Shown here piece after piece: positions 1-10,254 of a DNA stretch of 64,000 bases. Where the stretch lies: NCBI RefSeq assembly GCF_029784135.1, contig NC_073744.1, positions 34,734,061-34,798,060 on the forward strand, given 5' to 3'. Under the pieces are notes generated by a model, which saw nothing but the letters and a program-made list of their open reading frames with translations, was not told where the DNA came from and did no database searches. Position 1 is the stretch's first letter. Each line of letters opens with the position of its first letter. A program made the position numbers and the translations under genes. Origin of the DNA: Toxorhynchites rutilus septentrionalis. Taxonomy: Eukaryota; Arthropoda; Insecta; Diptera; Culicidae.

Positions 1-483
1 TTCGAAGTTTCGAAAATTCCTAAAAAAATCGATGTTCCATAAAGTTCGTCAAAAATAGTTTTACCTTCTTGGGCCCATTTTTTCAAATTGTCTGCATGAC
101 TTCTATTTTGTATGAAAAAAATAAAAAAAAAATTTAAAAATATGTATTTTGGATATTGCAAATTGAATTTTTATTTTGTAAATAAAAAAAGAGTACTAAT
201 TTTTTTTCTCAGTGTACATTTTTTTCATATTCAACCATCAATAGTCTATAAATCTTTCTAAGACACTATTTCGGTACGACTCATAGTTTTTGAGATATAA
301 ATTATCAAAGATTTCTCTTACTCAAATCGATACGCCCTTTTCAAAAGTTACGCTTGAGTCAAAAAATTCCCAATTGCTGTGGAAAACTCATATTTCCTCT
401 AACCCAAACGGAATACACACTTTCATTCGAATCATAAATACTCATGTTTTGTCATTTGTCGATTTCATTTGGAATTACTCAAA
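1..483 (+). repeat. Half of a fold-back repeat, cut by the window edge
   Basis: This AT-rich sequence closely matches the right arm of the palindromic element at 10255-11687 in the same orientation (for example GATGTTCCATAAAGTTCGTC, and CGATACGCCCTTTTCAAAAG) and the left arm in reverse complement. It is therefore a third copy of that arm; its mate, if any, lies before the window. It has no coding capacity. Confidence 0.8.
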
Positions 484-891
484 AGTAGTCGAGGGCGTTG
501 GATGAAATGACCTAGATCGCAGAAGTGAAAACGCGAGTAGCACCAAGGCTCAAATCAAACAAAAATCCTACACAAATTCTCACTCCCGATAACGAGGTGT
601 TCATTGTGCTATTATTGTTGCCACGCTGCTACTACACCACTGCGCTCGCATTATGCTCCCATCCGGCATGGTTAAGCATGAAGTGTGAAAAGAACCACAC
701 CCCGTACGAATGTGAAAACTGCCTCTTTATGGGCGAGATGCGCGGTTTCGACTCAGGGTGGTTCCAATTTCTCCCCGGATGGTTTCCTCCATCAGCCCGA
801 CGGATGCAAATTTGGAGAACCACCCGCAGTCATAGCCACCCGTAGCTGGAAGAGAGCTGAATTTAATAAACTTCAGTCTGTATCGTTCCAT
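484..891. other. Unassigned sequence
   Basis: Moderately GC-rich DNA with only short overlapping open frames on both strands (up to 106 codons). No domain, splice structure or repeat was recognised. Confidence 0.5.
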
Positions 892-1262
892 CTAAGCGCG
901 GGGGTGTATTTGCCCGTCTTGAATTGGACCAATGTATGTGGATAAACTAAGTTTGCCGGCGGTCCTTTTCCAGTTTCGCCCAAAAATAGGAGGCTTCCTC
1001 CATGCCAATAGACACCGGATTGTGCATTCCAAAACCATGCCGGCAGTGGGCGGAAGAAGGTCAAAGTTTTCAATGACACGATAGTATCTGAGTTCTGGTA
1101 CTTCTGGCAGTTTGGCATAAACTTCTAAACACCAGTGACAAGATGTTGGTGGATGTTGGCCATCATTGTCATCATCATCTCCACTATCCCGTCGCGATGC
1201 GGTGCTTTGCGAAACTTCTTCAATCGAACCTTTCTGGCTTCCATTGGAATTGTTGAGGATTA
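892..1262 (-). CDS. Possible coding exon, acidic Ser-rich peptide (weak)
   Basis: An open minus frame whose first half looks like a real disordered protein segment: GSQKGSIEEVSQSTASRRD followed by SGDDDDNDGQHPP, then ending less convincingly. A CAG acceptor-like site lies near 1226 (GAAGCCAG). It is on the same strand and downstream of the Sidestep-type gene's tail exons, so it could be one of its last exons. No domain or homologue is recognised and no phase link can be shown. Confidence 0.22.
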
Positions 1263-3660
1263 TTAACAAACTTTAGCACTGTGATGTGTGGTTTCCAGCT
1301 CGCTTTGAGCGCTTGCTCGGAGCTGACTTTGTTCCGCTGGATGGTCGCTGCGCGGTTTGAGGCCAGTGGAGGTGCCGATTGATGGGTGTGAGGCGTTTAG
1401 TGGGATGGTTGCAATTTGGATTGCTTTTGTTTAAAAGTTTTAATCACCAGTTCGAGATTGTTTTGAACGAGTGAGCTAAATTGAGAGGTATTAGTGTAAC
1501 TGTGTCAAATAATATTTTTCATATGTTCATCTATACCAGCGGCACACAACCTTTTTTTTTCATAGGGGTCACAAACACCTGTTACTCATGGTGTCGCGGG
1601 CCATAAAAAAATAAATAAATAATGAAAGGTGATGTTTAAGACACGACCACATCGTTAACACAGAACAACGAAATCATCGTCGGCGAGAACAAACATCAAA
1701 GAAATTTCAATAATAAAACTGTTTGATACAAATACTTGATAGCAATTACAAGGGCCGATGAAAGAAAACATTCGATGAGTGAGGAGTGCGAACGTTTCGC
1801 GAAGCAATTTGACCAGATTGTCAAACTAATTCCATGCATTAACATGTACTGTTGGTGGCTCGCTGTCTGGAGCACCGAAACTGAAATTATGTATTTTTAG
1901 GATATCAAAGTAGGTTTACAGTATCTCTCAGTACAATTACATCTCCAACGCAGAACGAAATATCTCAGAAGACGCAATACAGCAACAGAAAACCCAAACC
2001 GGATTTATTGTGTAGTGGCGGAGCAGGCGAGACCAATAGCGTCGAAACAAATTTTCACCTACAGTTTTCCACCGAAGAACACAACTGACAATGCTGAAAA
2101 TTACCTTACGTCACTTTTAACCCAGAAACAATAATTGAAATCACGACAATTAAATAATCGATTGAAATTAATCACAAAATTCGCGATTTTTTAGTCATCC
2201 AACTAGCGACCGGACGGCAGCAACGCTTCCAAATGGTATTTCTCAAGGCCGAGTTGTTTAGTTTGATTTTTGAATTTGACCTTTTCCAAGGCTAGAGACG
2301 AATTAACTGAGAAAGGAGAAAGCTTTGTAGCATACAGGTTATTTGAAATTCCGTTCCTCCATAAAACATTCCCTTTTCCACCAGCACATTGACCCCAATC
2401 TCAATTTCGTCTTCTTACTTACATCCTGAACAAACACAAACACTCTTTCCGCATATCTGATTAACGCCTCATAGAATATCACAGTGAAACTATAACTAAA
2501 TAATAAACTAACTATGACTTCTATAAGACCACCCTGATTATGTTTCGTTGCAACACAAACAGTTAGAATTCCAACAAGATACATTCATACACTGTAGAAT
2601 GCTGAGAATAAATTATATTTAACGTCAATTTCGTTCAAAAGAGTTGTTTGTTTATTTATTGTGCTTCAATATGATTATTTCAGCTGTCCAGTTTCTATAA
2701 CCCCATTTCAAAATTCAAAAGTATTATCAATGAAAAATTCAAAAATAATGCCTGATTTACATGCCAATAATTAGCAACCTTGCCATTTCGGCTAATAACC
2801 TGGAAAATTCGTGTTGGCATACTATTTACCAAATTTTGCTGAACAAATTTCTCAATATTTCTCCATTATTTCGAAATTGCGACCTTGAGCGAAGCAGTCA
2901 GTCCAAAATAAATTTTTTGGTCCTTAATCCATTGCTTAGTTTCCTTGCTGGTATGAATAGTAGCATTTTTTTCTGTAATGTAAATTTTTTGTGACGATAT
3001 CCACGCAAAAAGGGTAGGAGAGAGGATTTCAGAACACGTATGTACCGTTCTGAATCATATTTCGGACACTTTGTTCTAATATCTTGAAATGCTTAATTCA
3101 CTGATGACATAACTATAAAATTAATATCACAATTGCTTCTTCAGAGTAATTCCTTGGTTCCACTATCATTTCGCATGAGAACTGCATTTGAATTTTAACA
3201 GAATCGGAAAAAATCTGACAACACTACTCATTTTCGTTTGTGTTTGACGTTTGCTTATCGTGAGAACGTAGAATTTACCCGTTCATAATTATTTAAATTT
3301 CTCCCGTGTTTCATCAGTAGTTCTATGTCGAAAATATATGTCGACACAACCTTAGATACGACCCCTTACAATTTTTTTATTTTATCCATACAGAAAACAG
3401 GAGGCATCTCGTGCAGGGCCACGGAGGGCTGTTTCCATCATATCTCATTCCTCTTCAAAATCTTCTATCGTGATACGCATAATCCAACTATTAATCAGCA
3501 TCCTTCTGTCATCATCACTCGGTTGTAATCACTGATGAAGTGAATAAACAATACCCAACAATCATAACGGCCCTTTTCAGAGTCACCAAATCATTATCGC
3601 AGAGTTTAACGATGTAATTTTTCAAACGTATCCAAAATCAGCATTTAACAGATAGCCTAA
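1263..3660. other. AT-rich non-coding stretch with one hAT-like terminus candidate
   Basis: No gene is supported. At about 1538-1606 a block beginning CAGCGGCACACAACC, followed by a T-run and ending TGTCGCGGGCC, resembles the end of hAT-type elements. No matching opposite end was found, so this is only a candidate remnant. The rest, including open frames at 2339-2584 and 2761-2994, looks non-coding. Confidence 0.4.
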
Positions 3661-3704
3661 CGGAATACTACCTCAACTATGCGGTCGTGTCTGTGACACA
3701 ACTT
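3661..3704 (+). repeat. Dispersed short repeat with core ATGCGGTCGTGT
   Basis: One of several copies in this window of a motif built as ACGTAGTNCTACGTC, spacer, ATGCGGTCGTGT, ACACAA. Others are near 17028-17070, 45764-45792 and 48836-48885 on the plus strand and 29606-29632 on the minus strand, with partial copies at 30262-30290 and 34365-34380. It probably marks one end of a short non-autonomous element. Confidence 0.55.
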
Positions 3705-3767
3705 TCCTGTGAGTTTTTGCGTTCATCAATGTACATATGCGTATATTTTTCTTCTTCAATGACACTA

Positions 3768-4687
3768 CCCAGCAAACATTAAATCGTATAATTTTGCATG
3801 TGCCAAGTCCAACAAGAAATCCGAATAAATCTGAATCGCATATAATATCAATCAAAGTATGTATCGTGTATATTTGAAGTTGCATAAAATATAAAAACTC
3901 GATTTTCTATACCATTATCAAATTAAGTCGCCATTATTAAGTAAAATATATTTAATCCGCATCATATGCGTATATTACGCTGATGCAGTTTATGTGTCGT
4001 TTGAAATCGATTCAGTACTGTAGTAAATCGTGTTGCATGCTGAAGAAAATCATGAAACAGTAATCATACTAGATCCTAATAAAGAACATATTACATCATA
4101 TTGAAATGTCAATGAAATGCTGATGCACTCGAAAGTTTTAACCGCTGTTGAATTAAATTTCAGATAGCCGCGCGAGATAGATGGTGGATGATGATCCAGA
4201 CGACCGGAGTTCGAACCCACATCAGAGCAGTTTTCACCAAACATCAATCTGTGTCATTTTAAAGATTCATATTCCACTCCCAACATAAGCCAATCAATCA
4301 ATTATTATTTCTACGAACATAAATACTCATATATAAAAATGGCGATTCGTGAGGTTATAATAAACATTTCACGAAAATATTTTGCGCCATTTGTTTTTTT
4401 TTCTATGTCTGTAATAAATCGTATATGAGTATGGCAAAAGTCGTGTTTGGCGCTTTGACAATTCATGAATATATTCATATTAGATCGCAATTCAATTCCA
4501 ACATAATCGCTATTATAGCCGGTCAAAGTTGCATATTCATCCAAACAAATTCGGTAAGCATTTGCCATGTATGTATATGGCCTCCACTTTTGCATGCATA
4601 TGCCAGTTAGGTGTATTATATGCCGACCAAATTTTAGGGCATATGATGTTATATATACGCTTGTTGTGCGATTTAATGTTTGCTGGG
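3768..4687. mobile_element. TA-flanked MITE with 19-bp perfect terminal inverted repeats
   Basis: The left end CCCAGCAAACATTAAATCG (3768-3786) is matched exactly by its reverse complement at 4669-4687. Both ends are flanked by TA (3766-3767 and 4688-4689), the expected target duplication of TA-specific elements. The 920-bp interior is AT-rich, without a transposase, and has many CATATG-like motifs. It contains the tRNA-like block at 4163-4225. I take it to be a non-autonomous DNA transposon; the superfamily is not determined. Confidence 0.85.
4163..4225 (+). repeat. Degenerate tRNA-like (SINE head) sequence
   Basis: A B-box match (GAGTTCGAACCC) lies about 35 bp after a poor A-box-like TAGCCGCGCGAGATAG. 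No cloverleaf with a paired acceptor stem can be drawn, so this is not a functional tRNA gene. A tRNA-derived SINE remnant inside the MITE is the likeliest reading. Confidence 0.3.
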
Positions 4688-5074
4688 TAACATTCCAAAG
4701 GAATATCGCTGTGTCAATATAATATTACTTGCATATTTTTGTTTCTAGTATTCTGGTTGAGTTTTCTGTGTCAAATAACACATTTTGATTATATTCTGAG
4801 CGGTAAATTCAGGGTAACACGTTTACGAAATTCGGAGGAAATATCTATAATCAACTTATTTTTTTATATTCCTTCGGAAGAATGGGAATGGTACCCGAAG
4901 CCCCGGAATAATAATTATAATTCTAACATTTTGACCATCCATTGAATCATCTGTCTAAAATCTTCCTCCTGTGCATGCTTGAATTGTATGAGCTGTTTAT
5001 ATAGATATGAAATCATTATCAGACACAACTTCAGTTCAAGATGTTTCCAACACTTGCAGAAAATGTGTAACTCT

Positions 5075-5291
5075 ATTACATAAAACACGTAATTGATACG
5101 GAAAAGTTATTTTTTATTCATAATTTCTATCATTAATGTTTGTTCTATTCGAAAATCCAATCCCAATTTCGCTCCGCAGAAATTACATAAAACACCTAAT
5201 TGACACGGAAAAGTTCATTTTCATTCATAATTTCTATCATTAATGTTTGTTCTATTCGAAAATCCAATTCCAATTTCGCTCCGCAGAAATT
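5075..5291. repeat. Two-copy 107-bp tandem duplication
   Basis: Copies at 5075-5181 and 5182-5291 share nearly all bases, each starting ATTACATAAAACAC and ending CTCCGCAGAAATT. The unit and the sequence just before it resemble, in reverse orientation, the 3' part of the Helitron-type repeat found at 45913-46220 (TCAGACACAA, TTCAAGAT, CACTTGCA, ACATG). It is thus probably a decayed Helitron piece that duplicated locally. Confidence 0.75.
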
Positions 5292-5441
5292 GAAACACGT
5301 AGCTCAATGTCGTCAATGTTGAATTGCGTGTCGCGGTTACCTTCATTTGACCAACTTGCTTTGGCAAAACTCAGACGTCTTTTGATGTGAGATGCTGTAA
5401 GGTTAGGAGCTTTTTTATGTAAGTGTAATGTTTACCAAAAT

Positions 5442-5721
5442 TTACCAAAAAATGTTTACCAAAATTTGACGAATTGTCTCCCGTGACACATTTAAATTCA
5501 AAGATTGCTTTATTTTCATAAACGATTGTGAGGTATTCGAAGCTGTAATAATTATTTCCTGCTTATCCCTGTCAGAAAGCTTCGATTTACCTGCAGCTCT
5601 CTTCTTTTCACAGTATCCTTCAAATAATTGAGAACTACTGGGATCTAATCCGACGAGCAATTTCTCTAATTCCAAGATTTTCTGGTGAAATGCATCGATT
5701 TGTCCTTTCTCTGTATCCATG
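5442..5721 (-). pseudogene. Tc1-like transposase N-terminal fragment
   Basis: From ATG at 5721 (good context, CCATGG) the frame reads MDTEKGQIDAFHQKILELEK, then a basic stretch, then KLSDRDKQEIIITASNTSQS and LNLNVSRETIRQIL. The last part has the look of the second helix-turn-helix of Tc1-type transposases (K-L-S-x-R-D, then L-x-L-N-V-S-x-x-T). The catalytic DDE domain is absent; the frame ends at 5442. It is a truncated remnant, or possibly a domesticated DNA-binding fragment, but nothing shows expression. Confidence 0.55.
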
Positions 5722-6435
5722 GGCACTTCCTTTCGGTATTTTCTAGATTTATCAAACAAACTAAAAACAACGGAAAACGTAACTGGTCTTATAGAAAATT
5801 GACACTTGAAAAATACAAAAAACATTTGTTTACGCTCAACGTTAGCATATACACATATGCAAATCATGCAGTGCATGACAATTACAGTAGAATATAAATT
5901 GAAGCGTTGTTTGTTGACAATGACATAAAACAGCAAGATCATCACCAGGTCTTATAGAAGTTGGACAGAGTTTATAAACGATAAACATTAGTTACGGGTA
6001 GAAAATTATACAGCGTAAGAAGCGAGCTCGTAAGTTAGGGGATAAGCCAGAATATAGTCTGTTCTTTGAACTCGAAGAAGAACGTTGTCATTCACTCCAA
6101 ATCCGGAACCCATAAACCGGATCATCTCATGGCTACCGTTTTTTCTCCAATGTGCAAAATAGTGGACTTCAGTTCATCTCATGGGAGTGAACAACCAGTG
6201 AATCTCAGTTTATCTCATGGCGACCGTTAGCATACCAAACGACAATCTCCGAATACTTTGGGTGGAGTATGTATTCGTTCAAAATAGGCCCCTACTGGAG
6301 CAATACACTTTTTCCAACGAAAAATCCTGTCGAAACGGGTCTTACGAAGTGATAAATTTAGTTTCGGAAATAGGAAAAAATCACACCCGTGTCTCGTAGC
6401 CAGTAATTATCCGTTGGATGAAAGTGGGATCAGAA
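5722..6435. other. Non-coding stretch with loose internal repeats
   Basis: At 6120-6240 the phrase CATCTCATGG recurs three times with related flanks (CTACCGTT, GACCGTT), suggesting an old local duplication. No gene is visible. Confidence 0.4.
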
Positions 6436-6439
6436 ATTG

Positions 6440-6535
6440 ATAGTTCTGGCATGTCTTAAGCCACTTGATTGCGATGAATTTTTCAACCAAATTTAGCTCT
6501 TTGGCACTAGTCGTGCTGTGACTTTTCTCGTTAAT
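6440..6535 (+). repeat. Dispersed repeat shared with 24360-24450
   Basis: Both blocks contain a CCACT-GATTGCGA stretch, a variable part and then TGGCACTAGTCGTGCTG-GACTT. Homology is clear over about 90 bp; the parent element is unknown. Confidence 0.6.
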
Positions 6536-6689
6536 GCCCTAGATTAATTAAGGAATGAATGTGATAACTGCTAACTGCTACTTGCCTAATTATTTATAAA
6601 CTTTTAGTACATTATCTGTATTATTACTATGTTCAACTTAACAAGTTTTTTTTTATTTTATATTTTTCATTTATTAATAATAAATACAA

Positions 6690-6955
6690 TTTGACATACA
6701 AGGATTATCTTTGAAAAACGATCGTATGTTGGTTCACTGAGTACTGCCTTATCAACTTCATCTGCTCCTCAATTAATGATAACTCTTTCTGAGCATTCGC
6801 AAGTATTGCACCTTCCTGGCCTCTAACTTCTTCGCTTCCTGCGCCGCTTTTCGGTTTCGTTCCGCTACGATCTTCTCATCTGCATCTGCCTGATTGGACT
6901 TCTTGAGAGCTTCAATGTAAGGCTCGTGAGAGCTCTTCGTGTATTGCACGAGACA
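6690..6955 (-). pseudogene. Decayed charged, coiled-coil-like ORF (frameshifted)
   Basis: The minus strand reads YTKSSHEPYIEALKKSNQAD, then ADEKIVAERNRKAAQEAKKL up to about 6800. A one-base shift then continues as GAILANAQKELSLIEEQMKL and ends at a stop near 6705. The heptad-like, Glu/Lys-rich end and higher GC content stand out from the surrounding AT-rich DNA. It could be the C-terminus of a retrocopied gene or of a transposon-borne Myb/MADF-type regulatory protein; I do not recognise the family. Confidence 0.4.
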
Positions 6956-7130
6956 TTTTGTTATTTAAACATTTAAAACTCCACCAGCATCCAAAATTTC
7001 ATTCGCATATGTTCTACAATTACATAGTGACAAACGTTGTTAGTTCATTTAATGTTTGCGCTAACGAAATTGATTTTTGTTCGAAAGTGGAAACGGATTT
7101 TAATGTGATAAAACGCACTCCTATATCTTC

Positions 7131-7503
7131 TTCTGTATAAATAAAAATGGATCACCGAATGTGTTGATAAGAGTAAAACTCGAGAAAGGAAATGTTCGAT
7201 TTAGAGCTGTCTTTATTCTATCGTATTTTATGTATCAAACATTTATTCCATGTAACGGAGAAACATGTTATTTGCAAGTGGTTGAAAAATCTTGAACGAG
7301 AATAGTGTCTGCAAATAATCCGATATAATAATGACGAGTTTTGGTAGAAGTACTAGAAATGTTATAGTAAATGGTAATTTTAAAGGGTAGATTATAAGAT
7401 TATTCAATAACAGTTCTGCGATTGGACCCATGAACGTGCGCTTAGTAAGAAAACGTGAATGCGATAACGAAAAATAAATGTTTGGGTGGAAGGAAGTTTG
7501 CGA
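7131..7503 (+). mobile_element. Helitron-like non-autonomous element, 3' end decayed
   Basis: It starts TCTGTATAAATAAAAATGGA, a typical 5' end of the Helitron group seen elsewhere here. It continues with the same blocks as 47725-47974 (ACATGTTATTTGCAAGTGG, AATGACGAGTTTTGGTAGAAG, GAACGTGCGCTTAGTAAG). Where the terminal GAAGTTTGCCGGGTCAGCTAG should be, the sequence has GGAAGTTTGCGATGAGT, so the hairpin and CTAG end are lost. It has no ORF of its own. Confidence 0.7.
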
Positions 7504-8355
7504 TGAGTAACAGAATTATCAAACTTGGCACATATGATGGAAGCTAGCCAGAATCACAATTGTCATCATCATATATTCAAATTAAATTACGACTGTTATT
7601 TAAAAGGCAACTTCACCACAGAGGCGAATGAACTGCGAAGTTTAAAGCCTCTTAAAAAATAAGAATGGAAAGGAATGGCAACTTCAAAATATTTGATATT
7701 TCTTTCAAAAAGTTGTAATTCAAAATCCAGATGTATCAAGTAAATTATGATGTTTGGCAAAGTTGTTGAAAAATCAGTGAATCATTTTGAAAAATTACGT
7801 TTCACACTATTCAAAATCTCACCTTAAAAATTGAATTTAATATCAGAAACTTTCATATCTCGAAACAGGATTGACCAGATAAACACAACGACAGAGCAAG
7901 ATCATCGTTTTTTTTTAATTCAAACGTGGAATTGCACGCTTTGTGGCACACTTACACAAAAGCAAATAAATGCGTTGGAAAAAGAGAAAAACACATTGAA
8001 ATTGTCCTCAGATGTATTGGGCCAGCCAAATATTGATCCGTAAATCTGCCAAAGTGTCAATACATCGAACAAGAAAAAACCCAAAACAAAACAATTCCGC
8101 TGTCCAAACATGCCAACGTTACCCTTGCTCTCGATCTGGACACCATCCAATGAATAACTAAACATGCTGCAGCATAGCGATGCAATAACACCCAATGACA
8201 TCGATGTTTGTCCCGTAAAATCAATTAGAGAGGATATTTTTCAACTGACCATAGAACAGTGCACCAGGATGGACACCCAACAAACAACTACACAACAAAA
8301 AAAAAGTCGACGCACCAACGAAACCGTTTTACATGCTATAAAGCGTCAGTGACAG
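7504..8355. other. No gene seen
   Basis: AT-rich DNA with short open frames on both strands. If the 8356-8738 frame is the terminal exon, part of this stretch would be its 3' UTR, but no clear polyadenylation site can be assigned. Confidence 0.4.
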
Positions 8356-8738
8356 TTAGAACAAAAGCAGGCACTCCACCCTCCTCTGTTTGGGGGGACG
8401 GATGGTATGTATCAATGACACACAGAACCAATTCCAGGGAAAGCTGAAGTTGAAAGCCGGTGAACTAAACTCCGAATGAAAACAGAGCAAAGCATACTGC
8501 GGTGCGAGTGAATTCATGTTTTGTGTTGTGTTTTTGTTACAAAAAAAAAACCTATGTAGAGACCATCCCCCCACCTCCCGGGGGAACCCAATGGAACAAT
8601 TTGATGGTAAGTGATGGCCTAGAGGATGTACCGTCAGATACGGCGGCGGTTCCACCCCAACCACCCTTCCGTGTCCTTCAGGAGGGCACGGTACGTTTGC
8701 GGCAAACGGAGGAACCGTTTGTATATTGTATGAGATGG
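8356..8738 (-). CDS. Probable further cytoplasmic tail exon of the Sidestep-family gene (3' end uncertain)
   Basis: A strong acceptor (TTTTGTTGCAG) ends just above 8738, 491 bp below the previous donor. Reading from there in the phase required by the 9230-9396 exon (G plus CC gives Ala) opens a frame without a stop down to TAA at 8358-8356. The first 60 or so residues look protein-like: AISYNIQTVPPFAANVPC, then a Pro/Gly/His-rich part with VEPPPYLTVHPLGHHLP. After about 8550 the frame enters an A/T homopolymer (a Phe run), so the true exon may stop earlier at a donor such as GAG|GTGGGG near 8568, with further exons beyond. No homologue was recognised by eye. The phase match alone has a one-in-three chance of being accidental. 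Confidence 0.5.
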
Positions 8739-9229
8739 CTGCAACAAAAGGATGCCATTTGAGCGGCACAAAATCCGTTCGGCATTGTTTCCCGTACCTG
8801 GGCGGCCGGGACTATAGGTTTAACAAGGATACAACCGGTTGGTAGAGCTCCAGCGCGATAGGAGATGCCGACCTAGCGTAATCGGAAGAGAATCGAAAAC
8901 AAATGCTAAACAATACGAATCGGATTCGATTCGATCGGATGGAGTTTTCTGTTTAAAAAAAAAAAACTGATTGATATCACAGCAATCGATTGGTATTATA
9001 CTTGATAAGGTTTCAACGAGTTAAACGATAGCTTTGTATCGATACCAAGTCGGTGGGAGGGATGTTGTGCAATTCGTCAGGGATATTGCTGCTCCATATC
9101 GGCAGACCGGTGTGCAGGAGACGGATGGTTATCGACGGGCGCTGATTTCCTCGGACAAACATAAAGCAAACATAATAGAGTTGAAATATCTCACACAGAG
9201 AACGCTATTCAAAAGTCAAAGTCACTCAC

Positions 9230-9396
9230 CATTAAGACTAGGCTGTGAATACTGTACAAATCCCTCGGAGATGTAACGACTACTCCGCAGGGTGGAGGAC
9301 GCCCTGCTGCACCGGGGATCCCCCGCTTGGCGCTGGAAATCGTCCTCGAACACGTCGTCCTCGGCGTACATCGATGGCACATCGGTTCTGGCAGGT
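9230..9396 (-). CDS. Sidestep-family gene, cytoplasmic tail exon
   Basis: A 167-nt exon with acceptor TTCGCAG above 9396 and donor GTGAGT below 9230. It adds one base to the Arg codon of the TM exon, then 55 codons, then one base. The peptide is hydrophilic and acidic near its start (MYAEDDVFEDDFQRQ), followed by a Ser-rich part with two Tyr residues (SSRYISEG, VQYSQPSLN). It has no recognised domain; the assignment rests on phase continuity, splice signals and its position just after the TM exon. Tyr and Ser residues could be phosphorylation or adaptor sites, but that is speculation. Confidence 0.8.
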
Positions 9397-10254
9397 CTGC
9401 GAAGGAAAGATAACGAGAAAAATTTATTACTACGGGTCGGGGGACTGGAAAACATCCCCACACGCACACACACAGCCGGTCGGCCCGGACAGGACCTGGT
9501 TTGAAGTGTGATGCGTGATATCTGCCTGAATCATGACACCATCCAATCCGGCGACCCTCATTACACGAGCAGAGTTTGTGTGTCTGATTTCTTGGTACAG
9601 TCGAGGCACATTTCCACCATTCTCACTTTTCGTCCCTACTCGAAGGAAATAGGAAGAGGTCGCCGCTTGCTGGAAATGCACGCAATTTGAAACTGTTCTT
9701 ATCACGTTCGGAAGATCATCAAATACTTCCTTTCCCAGTGGAGCAGGCGGTTCGACTGTTAAGCTGTTTCCTTGGAACCGGACAAGGAGCGCTGACGAGA
9801 AATAATTGTCGAATAAATTGGCTTACTGCTAAGTGAGACTTGGACATTTGAGCCTAATTTGGATGTCATGATTGATAGAATAACGAGCGTTTTATAATCA
9901 TCTGGGTGAAATTATCCCCGAGGAAGATGGATCGGAGTTCATTTGATTTGCTTCCATTCTGGATACATTTTTTGTTGTACCTTTTGTTATTTAATTCTGG
10001 TCTTCTATCTACCAGGAAACTGGAATATCATTCTGCGCCTGTTTTAGCTGATGATGTCCAGCCGTGAAGTCAGTAACGTTCAGACAGTAGACACCATTAA
10101 CATGTTGGCGGATGCAAATTTTTTGAAGCTCAATCCAGTCAAACGACGACTTTTCGGACTTTCCGAACTGGCTCCTAAATAGGATTGCCAATATTCCTCA
10201 TCAAAAAATTGGAAGATTTCTCTTAAAAAAAACTGGAAGAAAACTGGATCCTGT
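9397..10254. other. Intron sequence, nothing recognised
   Basis: This is the 3' part of the 17.7-kb intron between the TM and tail exons. GC is moderate near the exon and falls away from it. Open frames here overlap each other on both strands and show no domain. Confidence 0.5.

Noticed and set aside
525..945. 106- and 86-codon plus frames
   Set aside because: They overlap each other and a minus frame; no homologue or codon pattern is visible.
8502..8762. Plus-strand frame opposite the proposed tail exon
   Set aside because: It contains PPPPGG-type sequence and a donor-like GTAAGT, but the minus frame fits the host gene in phase and acceptor strength, so the plus frame is treated as its shadow.
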